Shown piece after piece: positions 1-7,778 of a DNA stretch of 49,283 nt (within the stretch, counting starts at the first letter, position 1; each line of letters starts with the position of its first letter). This DNA comes from a virus. A model generated the notes under the pieces. That model saw only the letters and a list, made by a program, of their open reading frames with translations, made no database searches and was not told where the DNA came from. Made by a program: the position numbers and the translations under genes. The DNA lies in IMG/VR virus record IMGVR_UViG_3300007276_000077, positions 1 through 49,283 of that record. The stretch is one strand, 5' to 3'.

Positions 1-246
1 GGCAATTGCCCGTGGTGTGACAAAGCCAAAGCGCTTTTGACCGAGAAGGGTTTGGAGTTTCGCGCAACACCGCTCGATACGCCTGAAAAGCGGAGCGGCT
101 TCAAGGCGGCTGGCTTCACCAAGGTTCCGCAGATTTGGCACAACGGCAACCACATCGGCGGCTTCACGGAGCTGGATAAATATCTCCAACACTCTGTCCT
201 GCCACTGTCTTCTCACGCAACCCGTTCAGTTTTTGCTATAAAGTAA
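1..246 (+). CDS. Glutaredoxin, 5' end cut by window edge
   Basis: Thiol-disulfide oxidoreductase of the glutaredoxin fold. The readable protein begins Gly-Asn and shows the redox motif CPWC, then the cis-proline segment VPQIW and the glutathione/target loop GGFTELDKYL. The start codon lies left of the window. Next to thyX and dut it probably reduces a ribonucleotide reductase encoded outside the window; that pairing is inference. The last codons (ATRSVFAIK) are read from the early promoter block, and the stop TAA sits between its -10 box and the operator. Confidence 0.9.
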   Translation, partial: GNCPWCDKAKALLTEKGLEFRATPLDTPEKRSGFKAAGFTKVPQIWHNGNHIGGFTELDKYLQHSVLPLSSHATRSVFAIK

Positions 247-260
247 GTAGCAACTGATTA
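216..260 (+). promoter_or_regulatory. Early promoter/operator cassette P1
   Basis: Conserved block CGCAACCCGTTC, a -10-like GCTATAAA and then AAGTAAGTAGCAACTGATTA at 241-260. It lies directly upstream of the 275 gene. Same cassette as at 2891, 4061, 5126, 9625, 10413 and 12404. Confidence 0.7.
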
Positions 261-274
261 TTTCGAGGAACGCA

Positions 275-568
275 ATGGCTAATGCGATCAATTTTGTAGG
301 CGCAAACGTCCGCTACAAGGCCCCTAAAGACGATGAGGATCGCGTCAACGATCTGATGGTCATGAAAACGGACCACTTCATAACCTCCTGCTGGGAGATT
401 GGGCCAGCGGAAATGAACGAGATCATACGCAGCGGTAAAGTTTACCTCACCGTGATGTCTCAAACCCAATGCCCCGCCTTTGTTGGTGGGGAACTCTCAA
501 CGCGCGCGATCACCGCTGATTACGGCAAGTCGCTTCCGAAACAAACAGCACAGAAAGCCCCATCATGA
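275..568 (+). CDS. Hypothetical protein
   Basis: 97-residue soluble protein; I do not recognise the family. The start is supported by a purine-rich ribosome site (GAGGAACGC) just upstream and by the cassette at 216-260. It overlaps the thyX start by 4 bases (ATGA), so the two are probably translationally coupled. First gene of a thyX-dut-kinase operon, so a role in nucleotide supply is possible but unproven. The C-terminus (KSLPKQTAQKAPS) is low complexity and probably disordered. Confidence 0.75.
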   Translation: MANAINFVGANVRYKAPKDDEDRVNDLMVMKTDHFITSCWEIGPAEMNEIIRSGKVYLTVMSQTQCPAFVGGELSTRAITADYGKSLPKQTAQKAPS

Positions 569-1566
569 ACGCAATGACAAATCCGGCAGTTGAGTGGGAT
601 AAAGTGTTCCGCTTCAACAGCTTCGAGGCCGAGGTAATTCTCGCCTCTGTCTCTGAAAACTCCCCTCCGATCTACACTGTCCGGCTCCGTTACTGGCGCG
701 CGCTGCATGGTGAAATCATGACCCACCGTGTGTTCAACCGTAACGCACGCTCCTCGCGCGCTGTGCCGGTCGCTAAGATGATCGCCGAAGTGCGCGATAC
801 GCCGTTTGTGCCGTGGCACTGGGGTAAGAACCAGAAGGGCATGCAGGCGTCCGAGGAATGCTCAAACCATATTGAGAATTTTCTGCATACCGGAAACGAC
901 AATGACCAAATCATACTGACGCGCGAAGAGGGATGGGTGCAGGCTGCAAACTCTGCCGCGGATCACGCTCAAGCCTATTCAAACGCAGGCTATCACAAGC
1001 AATTGTGCAACCGCATTCTTGAGCCCTTCTCCTTCATCGACACGCTGATCACCGCAACAGACTGGAACAACTTCTTCCATCTGCGCGATCATGCCGATGC
1101 AGAGCCACACTTCGGCGATCTGGCGCGCATAGTGAAGCAGGCGATTGATGCAGTTGAACCTGACTTCCTCGGCCCTGATCAATGGCACCTACCCTACATC
1201 ACCAATAACGATTTCAAGTGGGCGATATCGAAGCATGGTCCGGCCGCTGTTGCTGTGCTGCGCAAGATCAGTGCTGCCCGTTGTGCGCGTATCTCATACG
1301 CACCCTTCGACGGCAACGCGTCCTATGAGGCTGAAATAGAGCGCTACGACATGCTGGTAGGCTCAAGTGCAGTTCATGCAAGCCCGCTTGAGCATCAGGC
1401 GTCGCCGGACAGAATGTCGATTTACCGTGTGACCAAAACTGACGACGCAGGTTTCGTCACCGAGGTTAGCAATTCTTACGACTGGGACAATCCCAAACTG
1501 CACGGATCACTGCGCGGTTGGGTTCAGCACCGCAAACTCGTGCCGAACGAGGCTGTCTATGGGTAA
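565..1566 (+). CDS. thyX: Flavin-dependent thymidylate synthase (ThyX-like)
   Basis: Makes dTMP from dUMP using methylene-tetrahydrofolate, with FAD and NADPH. The signature HRVFNRNARSSR lies at residues 54-65 and matches the family pattern RHRxxSxNxxSxR except for a threonine at the first Arg and Asn at the first Ser. At 333 residues it is longer than the usual 220-250, with extra sequence in the middle and at the C-terminus (GSLRGWVQHRKL near the end). ATGA overlap with the gene before and an 8-base overlap with the gene after place it in one operon. Pairing with dUTPase is common in phages. The exact active-site roles are inferred from the family. Confidence 0.85.
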   Translation: MNAMTNPAVEWDKVFRFNSFEAEVILASVSENSPPIYTVRLRYWRALHGEIMTHRVFNRNARSSRAVPVAKMIAEVRDTPFVPWHWGKNQKGMQASEECSNHIENFLHTGNDNDQIILTREEGWVQAANSAADHAQAYSNAGYHKQLCNRILEPFSFIDTLITATDWNNFFHLRDHADAEPHFGDLARIVKQAIDAVEPDFLGPDQWHLPYITNNDFKWAISKHGPAAVAVLRKISAARCARISYAPFDGNASYEAEIERYDMLVGSSAVHASPLEHQASPDRMSIYRVTKTDDAGFVTEVSNSYDWDNPKLHGSLRGWVQHRKLVPNEAVYG

Positions 1567-1771
1567 AGCACGAAGAGAGCCCAACCTGTCGGCAGAGACT
1601 TTCCGCTCTGCCGACGATGGCAAGTTTTATTGCCACGTTAATGAGGGATCAAGCGAACTTGAGGTGCTTGGTCCCTACCTCACTGATGAAGCCGCAACAC
1701 AGGCCGGCGTCGACCATGTCTGTGACCTTTTCGAACAACTTATTCTAGATGCCCTTGGCATCGCCGCTTAG
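1559..1771 (+). CDS. Hypothetical protein
   Basis: 70 residues. The start ATG lies inside the last codons of thyX (8-base overlap), suggesting coupled translation. The sequence reads as a compact domain with a central segment EVLGPYLTDEAATQAGVDH and a hydrophobic C-terminal helix ending LDALGIAA. No family recognised. A competing frame from 1518 is less likely because it lacks a ribosome site and this coupling. Confidence 0.65.
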   Translation: MGKARREPNLSAETFRSADDGKFYCHVNEGSSELEVLGPYLTDEAATQAGVDHVCDLFEQLILDALGIAA

Positions 1772-1782
1772 AAAGCCCGATC

Positions 1783-2250
1783 ATGACTAATCCTATCACT
1801 GTTCTTTTCAAGAAGACCCATAGCGACGCGCATTTGCCCGAATACATGACGAAAGGCGCCGCTGGCGCTGATCTTTATGCGGTCATGGACAACTGCGACT
1901 TCGTGCGTATCCCTGTTATGGCGCGCGCAATCATTCCTTGCGGCTTTGCTGTAGAGATCCCCGAAGGTTTTGAAATGCAAATTCGACCACGTTCCGGCCT
2001 TGCTCTGAAACAAGGGCTGACCGTGCTGAACGCGCCGGGAACTGTTGACTCCGACTATCGCGGCGAGATTGGCGTTCTGCTTGTGAACCTTGGCAACTCT
2101 GATGCCATTGTGAAAACAGGCGATCGTATCGCCCAGATGGTTATTGCGCCGGTCTCACAGCCGAAGCTGGAATGGACCCAAAGCGAACTGGGTGAAACAG
2201 GTCGCGGCCAGGGTGGCTTTGGGTCTACAGGGGTTAGTGTGGCCGCATGA
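1783..2250 (+). CDS. dut: dUTP diphosphatase (trimeric dUTPase)
   Basis: Hydrolyses dUTP to dUMP and pyrophosphate, keeping uracil out of phage DNA and feeding ThyX. All five trimeric dUTPase motifs are present in order: GADLYA (28-33), RPRSGLALK (68-76), GTVDSDYRGEI (86-96) with the catalytic Asp and the uracil-stacking Tyr, GDRIAQMV (113-120) and the glycine-rich RGQGGFGSTG (141-150). Its 155 residues match the family length. ATGA overlap with the following kinase gene. Confidence 0.96.
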   Translation: MTNPITVLFKKTHSDAHLPEYMTKGAAGADLYAVMDNCDFVRIPVMARAIIPCGFAVEIPEGFEMQIRPRSGLALKQGLTVLNAPGTVDSDYRGEIGVLLVNLGNSDAIVKTGDRIAQMVIAPVSQPKLEWTQSELGETGRGQGGFGSTGVSVAA

Positions 2251-2864
2251 TCTACGGATTGATCGGCGCCTCTGGCACTGGGAAGACAACACTGGCCCAA
2301 GATGTGGTCGAGGCGCTTAACCTGAATATGGTTATCACCTCGATCACAGACAGCGCACGGCGTCACGGTGTTGAAGCCGTGGCAAACTTGCCCCTTGATA
2401 AGCGGATCAAGCTGCAACGGCACCTACTGGATGATCACGCGAAACTGTTGGCCGCTGTAAAGGCGCCATCGATCACAGACCGGACGCCCATCGATATGAT
2501 TGGCTATCTGATGTGTGAAATCGGGATGCATTCGCATGAGCAGGTGTCACAGGAGATGCTGCGCGAGGCGAATAAGTATGTGAACGACTGCAAGGTGTTG
2601 ACCAAAGAGCGCTACGATATGGTGTTCATGTTGAGCCCTTTGCTTGACTATGAGCCAGATCCGAAGCGCCCGTCCGTCAATCCCGCATACCAGCGGCATA
2701 CTGATCTTGTGATGCGCGGTGCGCTGCACGAAATGACCGAGATGGCGTTTGCGACGATTGTCTCGCAGTCACGCACGGTGCGGTTCAACTACGTCTGCGA
2801 GACAATCGTCGAACGCCTGGATTGGCACGATGATTTTCGCAAGAAGGCGAAGCACATAAACTAA
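2247..2864 (+). CDS. P-loop nucleotide kinase-like protein (AAA_28 type)
   Basis: 205 residues with a Walker A motif GASGTGKTT at residues 7-15 near the N-terminus, typical of small phage nucleoside or nucleotide kinases. Residues DRTPIDMIGYL (about 77-87) resemble the DR.. lid and substrate region of this group. The start overlaps the dut stop (ATGA). With ThyX, dUTPase and an HD phosphohydrolase in the same block, a role in deoxynucleotide supply is likely. The substrate cannot be read from sequence, and NadR-like kinases are an alternative. Confidence 0.75.
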   Translation: MIYGLIGASGTGKTTLAQDVVEALNLNMVITSITDSARRHGVEAVANLPLDKRIKLQRHLLDDHAKLLAAVKAPSITDRTPIDMIGYLMCEIGMHSHEQVSQEMLREANKYVNDCKVLTKERYDMVFMLSPLLDYEPDPKRPSVNPAYQRHTDLVMRGALHEMTEMAFATIVSQSRTVRFNYVCETIVERLDWHDDFRKKAKHIN

Positions 2865-2871
2865 GCCAATG

Positions 2872-2905
2872 TGTGCGGCATGCAGATGCCGCGCACACCC
2901 TGACG
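2872..2905 (+). repeat. Hairpin ahead of early promoter P2
   Basis: The arms GTGTGCGGCAT and ATGCCGCGCACAC pair with a 2-base bulge around GCAG. It follows the kinase stop directly but has no T run, so it is at best a weak or Rho-assisted terminator. Confidence 0.4.
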
Positions 2906-2945
2906 CAACCCGTTCACTGCTCTGTTATAAGTAAGCATTGAACGA
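2891..2945 (+). promoter_or_regulatory. Early promoter/operator cassette P2
   Basis: Upstream block CCCTGACGCAACCCG, -10-like TGTTATAA at 2923-2930 and operator AAGTAAGCATTGAACGA at 2929-2945. It drives the HD phosphohydrolase operon. Confidence 0.75.
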
Positions 2946-2964
2946 AGTCTAATCAGGAGCAGTT

Positions 2965-3588
2965 ATGCATAAGACCATCGATCGGCCACTGGCAGATATC
3001 TACATGCACGTCAGTTCAGGCAAGAAATACTATCCCTTCGCGCCAATGGCGCGGGAGATCGATATCGAGGTGATCGCGCATCATCTTGCAACCCGTGCGC
3101 GCTGGAATGGTGCCACACAACACCGAACACGCTCTGACCTCATCTTCTACTCCGTGGCTGAGCATTCAGTCTATGTGTCGCGGTATGTCGAAGAGGTGCT
3201 GGAGCGCCCTGATCTGGCTTTGATGGCGCTGCTCCATGATGCCTCAGAAGCCTACAATGGCGATCTGATCCGGCCTTTGAAATACTCCGAAGCGTTCGCG
3301 GCACCATTCAAGGCGGTCGAGGATCTGAACGAGCAAGAGATTGCCTTCGCGTTCGACCTGCCTTGGCCTTGTGCTCCAGAGGTGAAGCTGGCTGACGAGG
3401 CCGTCTGTAATGCCGAATATCAGTCAATCATCCCGCGTGATCCTGATCTGGATTGGTCCGCAGGCATGTTGCACGAAACCACAAACACTGCGCCATATGT
3501 GATTGAAATGATGTTGCCCGCTCAGGCGCGCGACTACTTCATGGGTCACTATTGGAGCATCATGAACCGCGTGGAGCCAGCAGCATGA
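2965..3588 (+). CDS. HD-domain phosphohydrolase (YfbR-like 5'-deoxynucleotidase)
   Basis: 207 residues with the metal-binding HD pattern: RWNG (46-49), His67 in VAEHSVYVS, His91-Asp92 in LLHDASEAYNGD and a later Asp in LADEAVC. This matches YfbR-like enzymes that release phosphate from deoxynucleoside 5'-monophosphates. SD-like AGGAGC lies upstream, and the P2 cassette is 20 bases before the start. It fits the nucleotide-metabolism block. The substrate is inferred from the family. Confidence 0.85.
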   Translation: MHKTIDRPLADIYMHVSSGKKYYPFAPMAREIDIEVIAHHLATRARWNGATQHRTRSDLIFYSVAEHSVYVSRYVEEVLERPDLALMALLHDASEAYNGDLIRPLKYSEAFAAPFKAVEDLNEQEIAFAFDLPWPCAPEVKLADEAVCNAEYQSIIPRDPDLDWSAGMLHETTNTAPYVIEMMLPAQARDYFMGHYWSIMNRVEPAA

Positions 3589-3833
3589 ACTGGTTTTTTC
3601 TAATCAGAAAGCGGTTTGCGATTAGCCGCAGAAATCGCGCCCGCCGGGCATTGATCCGTGAGCAAAAGCGTATGGCGTCGTATGACTGTGGCCGCGCTTT
3701 GTATAACCAAATCAGCAATGGGCGTTTGGCCGCCGCCGAGCGGTTTCACATCGATACCTGTAAGGCGGTTGATCGGCTCATGGGTGAGCAGATTGCCCAC
3801 TTTGCTAACTTGAGAACAGGTGGTCTGTTATGA
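3585..3833 (+). CDS. Hypothetical basic protein
   Basis: 82 residues starting at the ATG that overlaps the HD gene stop (ATGA). The N-terminus is hydrophobic then strongly basic (FFLIRKRFAISRRNRARR), the rest helical. An in-frame start at 3552 exists but would overlap the HD gene more deeply. It could be a membrane-peripheral or nucleic-acid-binding protein; no family recognised. Confidence 0.6.
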   Translation: MNWFFLIRKRFAISRRNRARRALIREQKRMASYDCGRALYNQISNGRLAAAERFHIDTCKAVDRLMGEQIAHFANLRTGGLL

Positions 3834-4057
3834 GCGCCGAAGGTTCAGACGATTGGCCGTCACATAACGCCGAACTGAGCCGCAAAACATCGGCACAGAT
3901 TGACAAGTGGAGTCGGGCGTTCGCGGCCGACTCCATCACCAAGCGCGAGTTCTATATCACCGTGTCCGCGCTTTACGACGCCACATCAGGGCTGATCGAC
4001 AAGGATATCTCCGACCTGATGGTGAACATTCACGCCGAGTTGCGGCAACCAAGCTGA
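3830..4057 (+). CDS. Hypothetical protein
   Basis: 75-residue acidic helical protein, start overlapping the previous stop (ATGA). Last gene of the operon before the next promoter cassette at 4061. No recognisable motif. Confidence 0.6.
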   Translation: MSAEGSDDWPSHNAELSRKTSAQIDKWSRAFAADSITKREFYITVSALYDATSGLIDKDISDLMVNIHAELRQPS

Positions 4058-4060
4058 TAC

Positions 4061-4121
4061 CACGCGATCCCTGCCGCAACCCTCTGCGCTGCGTGTTAAA
4101 TTGTAAGTAAGCACAAACTTA
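4061..4121 (+). promoter_or_regulatory. Early promoter/operator cassette P3
   Basis: CGCGATCCCTGCCGCAACCC block, -10-like GTGTTAAAT and operator GTAAGTAAGCACAAACTTA at 4103-4121, whose ends TAAGT and ACTTA form an inverted repeat. Confidence 0.75.
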
Positions 4122-4139
4122 GGACAGGAAGTATCATTT

Positions 4140-4250
4140 ATGGAAGTTTCATCACTCGCAGGTCTGACACGCAAGCAGGTCTGGCCGATGTTCGAGTTTC
4201 ACCGTGTGCCATCAAATGCGGTGCTTGCTTCGACGTGGATCACAGAGTGA
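4140..4250 (+). CDS. Small hypothetical protein
   Basis: 36 codons beginning MEVSSLAGLTRKQVWPMFEF, preceded by AGGACAGGAAG as a ribosome site and cassette P3. It overlaps the GTG start of the HNH gene by 16 bases, so it may be a leader that couples translation. The frame of the HNH gene is also open across this whole stretch, so an unrecognised frameshift fusion is possible. Confidence 0.45.
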   Translation: MEVSSLAGLTRKQVWPMFEFHRVPSNAVLASTWITE

Positions 4251-4786
4251 CCGTCGAGTTTCAAAAGGACCAGTGGATCAAGCTGGCACTGGTCCGCCTC
4301 TATCTGATCGTCAAGACAGACGGCGTGATCTTGCGCGCCCGAAAGTGCAGTGAAGAAGGCTTTGTCGATACGACCAAGTTTTACGGCACGGTCAAGCAGC
4401 AGGTTCATAAGAAGTCAGGCCGCGTTTACTTCAACCTGAAATTCATGGGCATCACGAAGTCCGTGCTTGTGAACCGCGTTGTTGCGCTGCGCTTTCTGCC
4501 CAATCCGGACAATCTGCCGGTTGTGAATCACATCGACGGCGACAAAGAGAACAACGCCCTGCTCAATCTGGAATGGTCGACGAACTCGGACAACGAGAAG
4601 CACGCCCACCAGACGGGGCTCAAGTCAGGCCGAGGCAGCGCAAACAGCAATGCCAAGCTAACCGCAACCGATGTGCTGAATATCCGCGCGTCAAATTTGG
4701 ACTTAGGAACGCAAGCGCGACAGCTTGGCGTCTCTGTCTCAACCATCAAGTCTGTGCTTGCCGGCAAGACTTGGCAGCATTTGTAA
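4235..4786 (+). CDS. HNH homing-type endonuclease with C-terminal HTH
   Basis: 183 residues, GTG start. A beta-rich N-terminal region leads to an HNH core (VNHIDGDKENNALLNLEW) ending with the Asn-His segment NSDNEKHAHQTG. A C-terminal helix-turn-helix (TARQLGVSVSTIKSVL-like) probably recognises DNA. This order is that of phage free-standing homing endonucleases, which nick or cut DNA at specific sites and spread into sister genomes. A second, unrelated HNH gene follows directly. Confidence 0.85.
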   Translation: MDHRVTVEFQKDQWIKLALVRLYLIVKTDGVILRARKCSEEGFVDTTKFYGTVKQQVHKKSGRVYFNLKFMGITKSVLVNRVVALRFLPNPDNLPVVNHIDGDKENNALLNLEWSTNSDNEKHAHQTGLKSGRGSANSNAKLTATDVLNIRASNLDLGTQARQLGVSVSTIKSVLAGKTWQHL

Positions 4787-4796
4787 AGGAAGCCGT

Positions 4797-5144
4797 ATGA
4801 GCCCTGATCTTGCAGTCACCCTGCCAATATCCAGGCGTGAGGAGATCATTGGCCGGCTGATGGCGCGTGTCGAACTTGACCGGCACACGCAGTGTTGGAA
4901 CTGGCAGGGGCCAACGTCAGGCGATGGTCGTGGTGGTGGTTATGGCCGCATGTCACTGGGCAGTCAGACGGTCGCAACGCACATCGTCAGCTACACCCAC
5001 TTCTACGGATACATTCCAGGCAAGAAGCAGGTTGATCACAAGTGCCATAACCGGTTGTGCTGCAACCCTGTTCACTTGGAGCTGGTCACACATCGCGAAA
5101 ACCAGAAGCGCCGCGCGAATAGTAATACAACCCGTTCGATTTGA
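4797..5144 (+). CDS. HNH endonuclease, short type
   Basis: 115 residues. ATG 4797 is chosen because AAAGGAAG lies at ribosome-site distance. The core reads CWNWQGP, GYGRM, then VDHKCHNRLCCNPVHLELV with paired cysteines that probably bind structural zinc, and ends TQ-like REN. This is the short HNH_3-like class in phages. Only 10 bases separate it from the previous HNH gene. Its last codons (NTTRSI) are read from promoter cassette P4. Confidence 0.85.
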   Translation: MSPDLAVTLPISRREEIIGRLMARVELDRHTQCWNWQGPTSGDGRGGGYGRMSLGSQTVATHIVSYTHFYGYIPGKKQVDHKCHNRLCCNPVHLELVTHRENQKRRANSNTTRSI

Positions 5145-5171
5145 CGTTATAAGTAAGTAAGCGATGAATTA
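5126..5171 (+). promoter_or_regulatory. Early promoter/operator cassette P4
   Basis: TACAACCCGTTCG block, -10-like CGTTATAA and operator AAGTAAGTAAGCGATGAATT at 5151-5170. It overlaps the 3' end of the short HNH gene. Confidence 0.75.
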
Positions 5172-5182
5172 TGGAGAAAGTA

Positions 5183-5392
5183 ATGCTAGGATTTAACAAG
5201 ATGTTTGGTGCGTTGGCGGGCCTACTCACGGTCTCAATGGCAGATAGCGCAGAGGTGCCGATGGCAGAGAGGCGCGAGATCGGTGAGCGCAAGCACCGCA
5301 ATGTGGGTCGGCCACTGGACGATCTAAAGCCGGAAGTTAAGGCGAGGAGCGCAAGCCTTCGCCGCATGTTGAAAAGCAAATCACGCAGATAG
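5183..5392 (+). CDS. Hypothetical small protein
   Basis: 69 residues. Start ATG 5183 fits the ribosome site GGAGAAAG; an in-frame ATG at 5171 overlaps that site and is less likely. The N-terminus is hydrophobic (MLGFNKMFGALAGLLTV) and the C-terminus very basic (SLRRMLKSKSRR), so it may attach to membrane or nucleic acid. No family recognised. It ends with TAG. Confidence 0.55.
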   Translation: MLGFNKMFGALAGLLTVSMADSAEVPMAERREIGERKHRNVGRPLDDLKPEVKARSASLRRMLKSKSRR

Positions 5393-5400
5393 GATCTGAA

Positions 5401-5967
5401 ATGTCAGTAGAAGCCGCCCTCGATCTTGAAACAACAGGTCTACTCGATCCCGATCACCGCATCATTGAGGTCTACATCGGCCTTTACCGTGATGATAAGC
5501 TGATCTGGGAATATGATCAGCGGATCGATCCACAACGTGGTATCGCAGCTGACGCCTCGCGCGTTCACGGTATTGTTGCCGCTGATCTGTTCGGCAAGCC
5601 GACATGGGACGAAGTTGGACCGATTGTGCATGGCATTCTGCAACGCGCAGATGGCTACGTTTGGCACAATGGCGACGACTTTGATGGCAAGTTCTTGCAT
5701 CAGGAGTTTGTTCGGATCGGCCTAAGCGGTCTGCCACCCAAGCCAGCCGTGGATACGATGAAACAAGGTGTCTGGGCCACGCATGACGGCAAGTCACCGC
5801 GGCTCGAAGAACTCTGCTTCGCCTGTGGCGTGCCATACGATCAATCCCTTTCACACGAAGCCAAGTATGACGTGGACGTGATGATGGCGTGCTATCTGAA
5901 AGCCAAAAAGTGGGGCTACTTTGAGGCGCCCCATGCTTCTGACCAGCCAATTAAGTTGGCAGCTTAG
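5401..5967 (+). CDS. DnaQ-like 3'-5' exonuclease (DEDDh)
   Basis: 188 residues with the three exonuclease motifs of the DnaQ/epsilon superfamily: ExoI DLETTG (8-13), ExoII with HN (89-90) and FDGKFL (94-99), and ExoIII His152...Asp157 in HEAKYDVDV, the DEDDh pattern. It removes nucleotides from 3' ends using two metals, possibly proofreading or nucleotide recycling. No polymerase gene is visible in the window, so its partner is unknown. Confidence 0.9.
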   Translation: MSVEAALDLETTGLLDPDHRIIEVYIGLYRDDKLIWEYDQRIDPQRGIAADASRVHGIVAADLFGKPTWDEVGPIVHGILQRADGYVWHNGDDFDGKFLHQEFVRIGLSGLPPKPAVDTMKQGVWATHDGKSPRLEELCFACGVPYDQSLSHEAKYDVDVMMACYLKAKKWGYFEAPHASDQPIKLAA

Positions 5968-6000
5968 AGCCTGCCAGAAGCCACTCAAAACAACAACAAT

Positions 6001-6045
6001 CCAGCCGACTGCCTCAAACGATTGCTGTATAAAGAAAGAATAAGA
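6001..6045 (+). promoter_or_regulatory. Weak early promoter P5
   Basis: Position and spacing match the early cassette (CCGACTGCCTCAAACG, then GCTGTATAAAG), but the AAGTAAG operator is replaced by AAGAAAGAATAAG. Confidence 0.45.
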
Positions 6046-6080
6046 AGCAACGAAAACAAGCACATAGCTAGGAGCATGTC

Positions 6081-6866
6081 ATGTCTAATAAATCAAACCA
6101 AACCGTAGAATCCGTCAACGATGAACTTGATGCCATCATGGCGATTTCGCAACTGAATGAGACCAAAGAAGTGGCTATTGAAGAAGAAATTGACGAGATG
6201 GAGATGATGCTCAACGAGTTGGAGCTTGAAGAAATTGAAGCAGCCGATGTGCTTGAAGACGCGGCAGTGACCATTGAAGATGATGCCGAGTTGGATGAAA
6301 CCTCCTTGCGCGAACTTGATGCGGCCGTGGCACGTAAAGAAGTCTACGAGAGCCAGAAATCTGCCGCCGTTGCGACTGCGGACAAGAAAGAAACAACCGC
6401 TGGCGGTAAGAAGCCAAAAGCTGCGCGTGGCCCTGCGACACCGCGTGTCGAGCGTGACCTTGTGTCTATCGGCGCAGAGTTCTTCGTTCTGTCCAACGAC
6501 AACGTGGCTTTGACCGACGCGGACATGGAAGCGATGAAGGTAACAACCCTCGCCGCCAAGCCTGCACAGGTGAAAATCGCAGAGAAATTCGAGAACCTGT
6601 TTCAAGCAATCTCCGCCGGCAAGGTGCCGTCACGCTACACGACGATCGCCTTCAATCTGCTTGATACGAACAAGACCATCTCCAGCGCCGATCTGATCGC
6701 AGCTTACCGCGCGAACGGATGTGGTGATGGCACTGCACGGTCCCAGACTGGGCAGATGATGGTTCTCTTCAATACCACACGCATCGCTGATCGCGTTGGT
6801 CACTCACTTACGCTCCGCACCGAAAGTCTGCTCGCGGAGCGTCTGCGCACGATCCTAACTGCCTGA
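6081..6866 (+). CDS. Acidic phage protein with basic linker, unknown function
   Basis: 261 residues in three parts: a very acidic Glu-rich helical N-terminus (about 1-85), an Ala/Lys linker (KKETTAGGKKPKAARG, about 105-120) and a C-terminal domain (about 125-261). The C-terminal part has a helical pattern (SQTGQMM..., closing LRTILTA) that weakly resembles the end of the 14835 protein (TQTSSTMN..., closing EVLAA). SD-like AGGAG precedes the start. The acidic arm could mimic DNA or bind a basic partner; this is inference. Confidence 0.7.
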   Translation: MSNKSNQTVESVNDELDAIMAISQLNETKEVAIEEEIDEMEMMLNELELEEIEAADVLEDAAVTIEDDAELDETSLRELDAAVARKEVYESQKSAAVATADKKETTAGGKKPKAARGPATPRVERDLVSIGAEFFVLSNDNVALTDADMEAMKVTTLAAKPAQVKIAEKFENLFQAISAGKVPSRYTTIAFNLLDTNKTISSADLIAAYRANGCGDGTARSQTGQMMVLFNTTRIADRVGHSLTLRTESLLAERLRTILTA

Positions 6867-6881
6867 TAGGATCTGAGCGAA

Positions 6882-6922
6882 CTCCAGGCGGGTGGTGTCT
6901 GTCCCACATAGCCTGCCTGGAG
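6882..6922 (+). repeat. Intergenic hairpin
   Basis: Arms CTCCAGGCGGG and CCTGCCTGGAG (one mismatch) around a 19-base loop, between the acidic protein gene and the secreted protein gene. No T run, so it is more likely an mRNA-stability or regulatory hairpin than an intrinsic terminator. Confidence 0.55.
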
Positions 6923-6957
6923 CAACAACTTAACCGCTAATCCCACGAGGAAGCAAA

Positions 6958-7476
6958 ATGAAGAAAATTATCGCCTTTATGTCCTGCTTGGCGGCCTCAC
7001 CCGCTGTCGCATCGCCTCAAATGCTCTACGAGGCAGACAATTGGAAAGTGGCTGTCGCTACCAGCGACGCTGGTGTGCTGACTTGCACCATGATTGGTTT
7101 GAGCAACGAGCCAGGCGCTTTCATGGCCTTCGGAGTTGACGAGGATGACTTCTACACAACGGCCTTCAAAATCACGACCGCACAGCCGCGTGGGTATTCG
7201 AACAGCGTTACGATTGATATCTATATCGACGCCAATTTGTGGACGCTGAGCGATGGCACCGAAGTGCCTCTCTCGACTGGTATTTATTACACGATCAACA
7301 CCGGCTACGGCAACGACCCTGTAACGTCAGATTTTATCCGTGACCTGATGCGCAGCAACTTTCTGCGGATCAATTCAGACACAGGCTCCTCACTGTTCAC
7401 GCTACCGCTGGCCGGAAGCGCGAAAGCTATCGTGGCTCTGGAGCAGTGCCGCGGCTTGATTGCGCGGACATACTGA
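6958..7476 (+). CDS. Secreted periplasmic protein, IalB-like ending
   Basis: 172 residues with a clear signal peptide (MKKIIAFMSCLAASPAVA, probable cleavage after Ala18). The mature part is beta-rich and ends FTLPLAGSAKAIVALEQC, resembling the tail of IalB-like secreted proteins of alphaproteobacteria. SD GAGGAAGC precedes the start. A phage gene with an export signal may alter the host envelope, for example in superinfection exclusion or lysis control, but no function can be assigned. The look of a host-derived gene supports an alphaproteobacterial host. Confidence 0.7.
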   Translation: MKKIIAFMSCLAASPAVASPQMLYEADNWKVAVATSDAGVLTCTMIGLSNEPGAFMAFGVDEDDFYTTAFKITTAQPRGYSNSVTIDIYIDANLWTLSDGTEVPLSTGIYYTINTGYGNDPVTSDFIRDLMRSNFLRINSDTGSSLFTLPLAGSAKAIVALEQCRGLIARTY

Positions 7477-7477
7477 T

Positions 7478-7753
7478 ATGTCAAATCTATACCTAATCAG
7501 TGTCAGCACGGACGAAGGCGAAGATAAATCTCTTTTTGTCTCCGCAGACACGCCAGTTGACGCGGTTCAACTCTGGTCCACACACTTCGAGCAGGACATT
7601 GAGATTGAGCGCACCGAAATCACTCATCCGGGACGCGAAATGCGCTTTGGAACCTGGATGAGTGTTCGCGAAGTTCCAACTGCTGATCACACCGTGATCT
7701 TTAGCTGGGATGACGTTGCGACCACCTATCTGCTGGTGAAACTTGATGGGTAA
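7478..7753 (+). CDS. Hypothetical protein
   Basis: 91 residues; ATG 7478 lies 1 base after the previous stop. The protein reads as a small beta-alpha domain (YLISVSTDEGEDKSLFVSA, then GTWMSVREVP). No family recognised. The transcript ends at the strong terminator 7779-7803. Confidence 0.65.
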   Translation: MSNLYLISVSTDEGEDKSLFVSADTPVDAVQLWSTHFEQDIEIERTEITHPGREMRFGTWMSVREVPTADHTVIFSWDDVATTYLLVKLDG

Positions 7754-7778
7754 AGCCTTCGCCCGTAAGTGATACAGC

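Noticed and set aside
4142-4250. HNH gene extended upstream in its own frame
   Set aside because: Frame is open but no start codon with a ribosome site was found.
6882-6922. Hairpin as intrinsic terminator
   Set aside because: No T run follows the stem.
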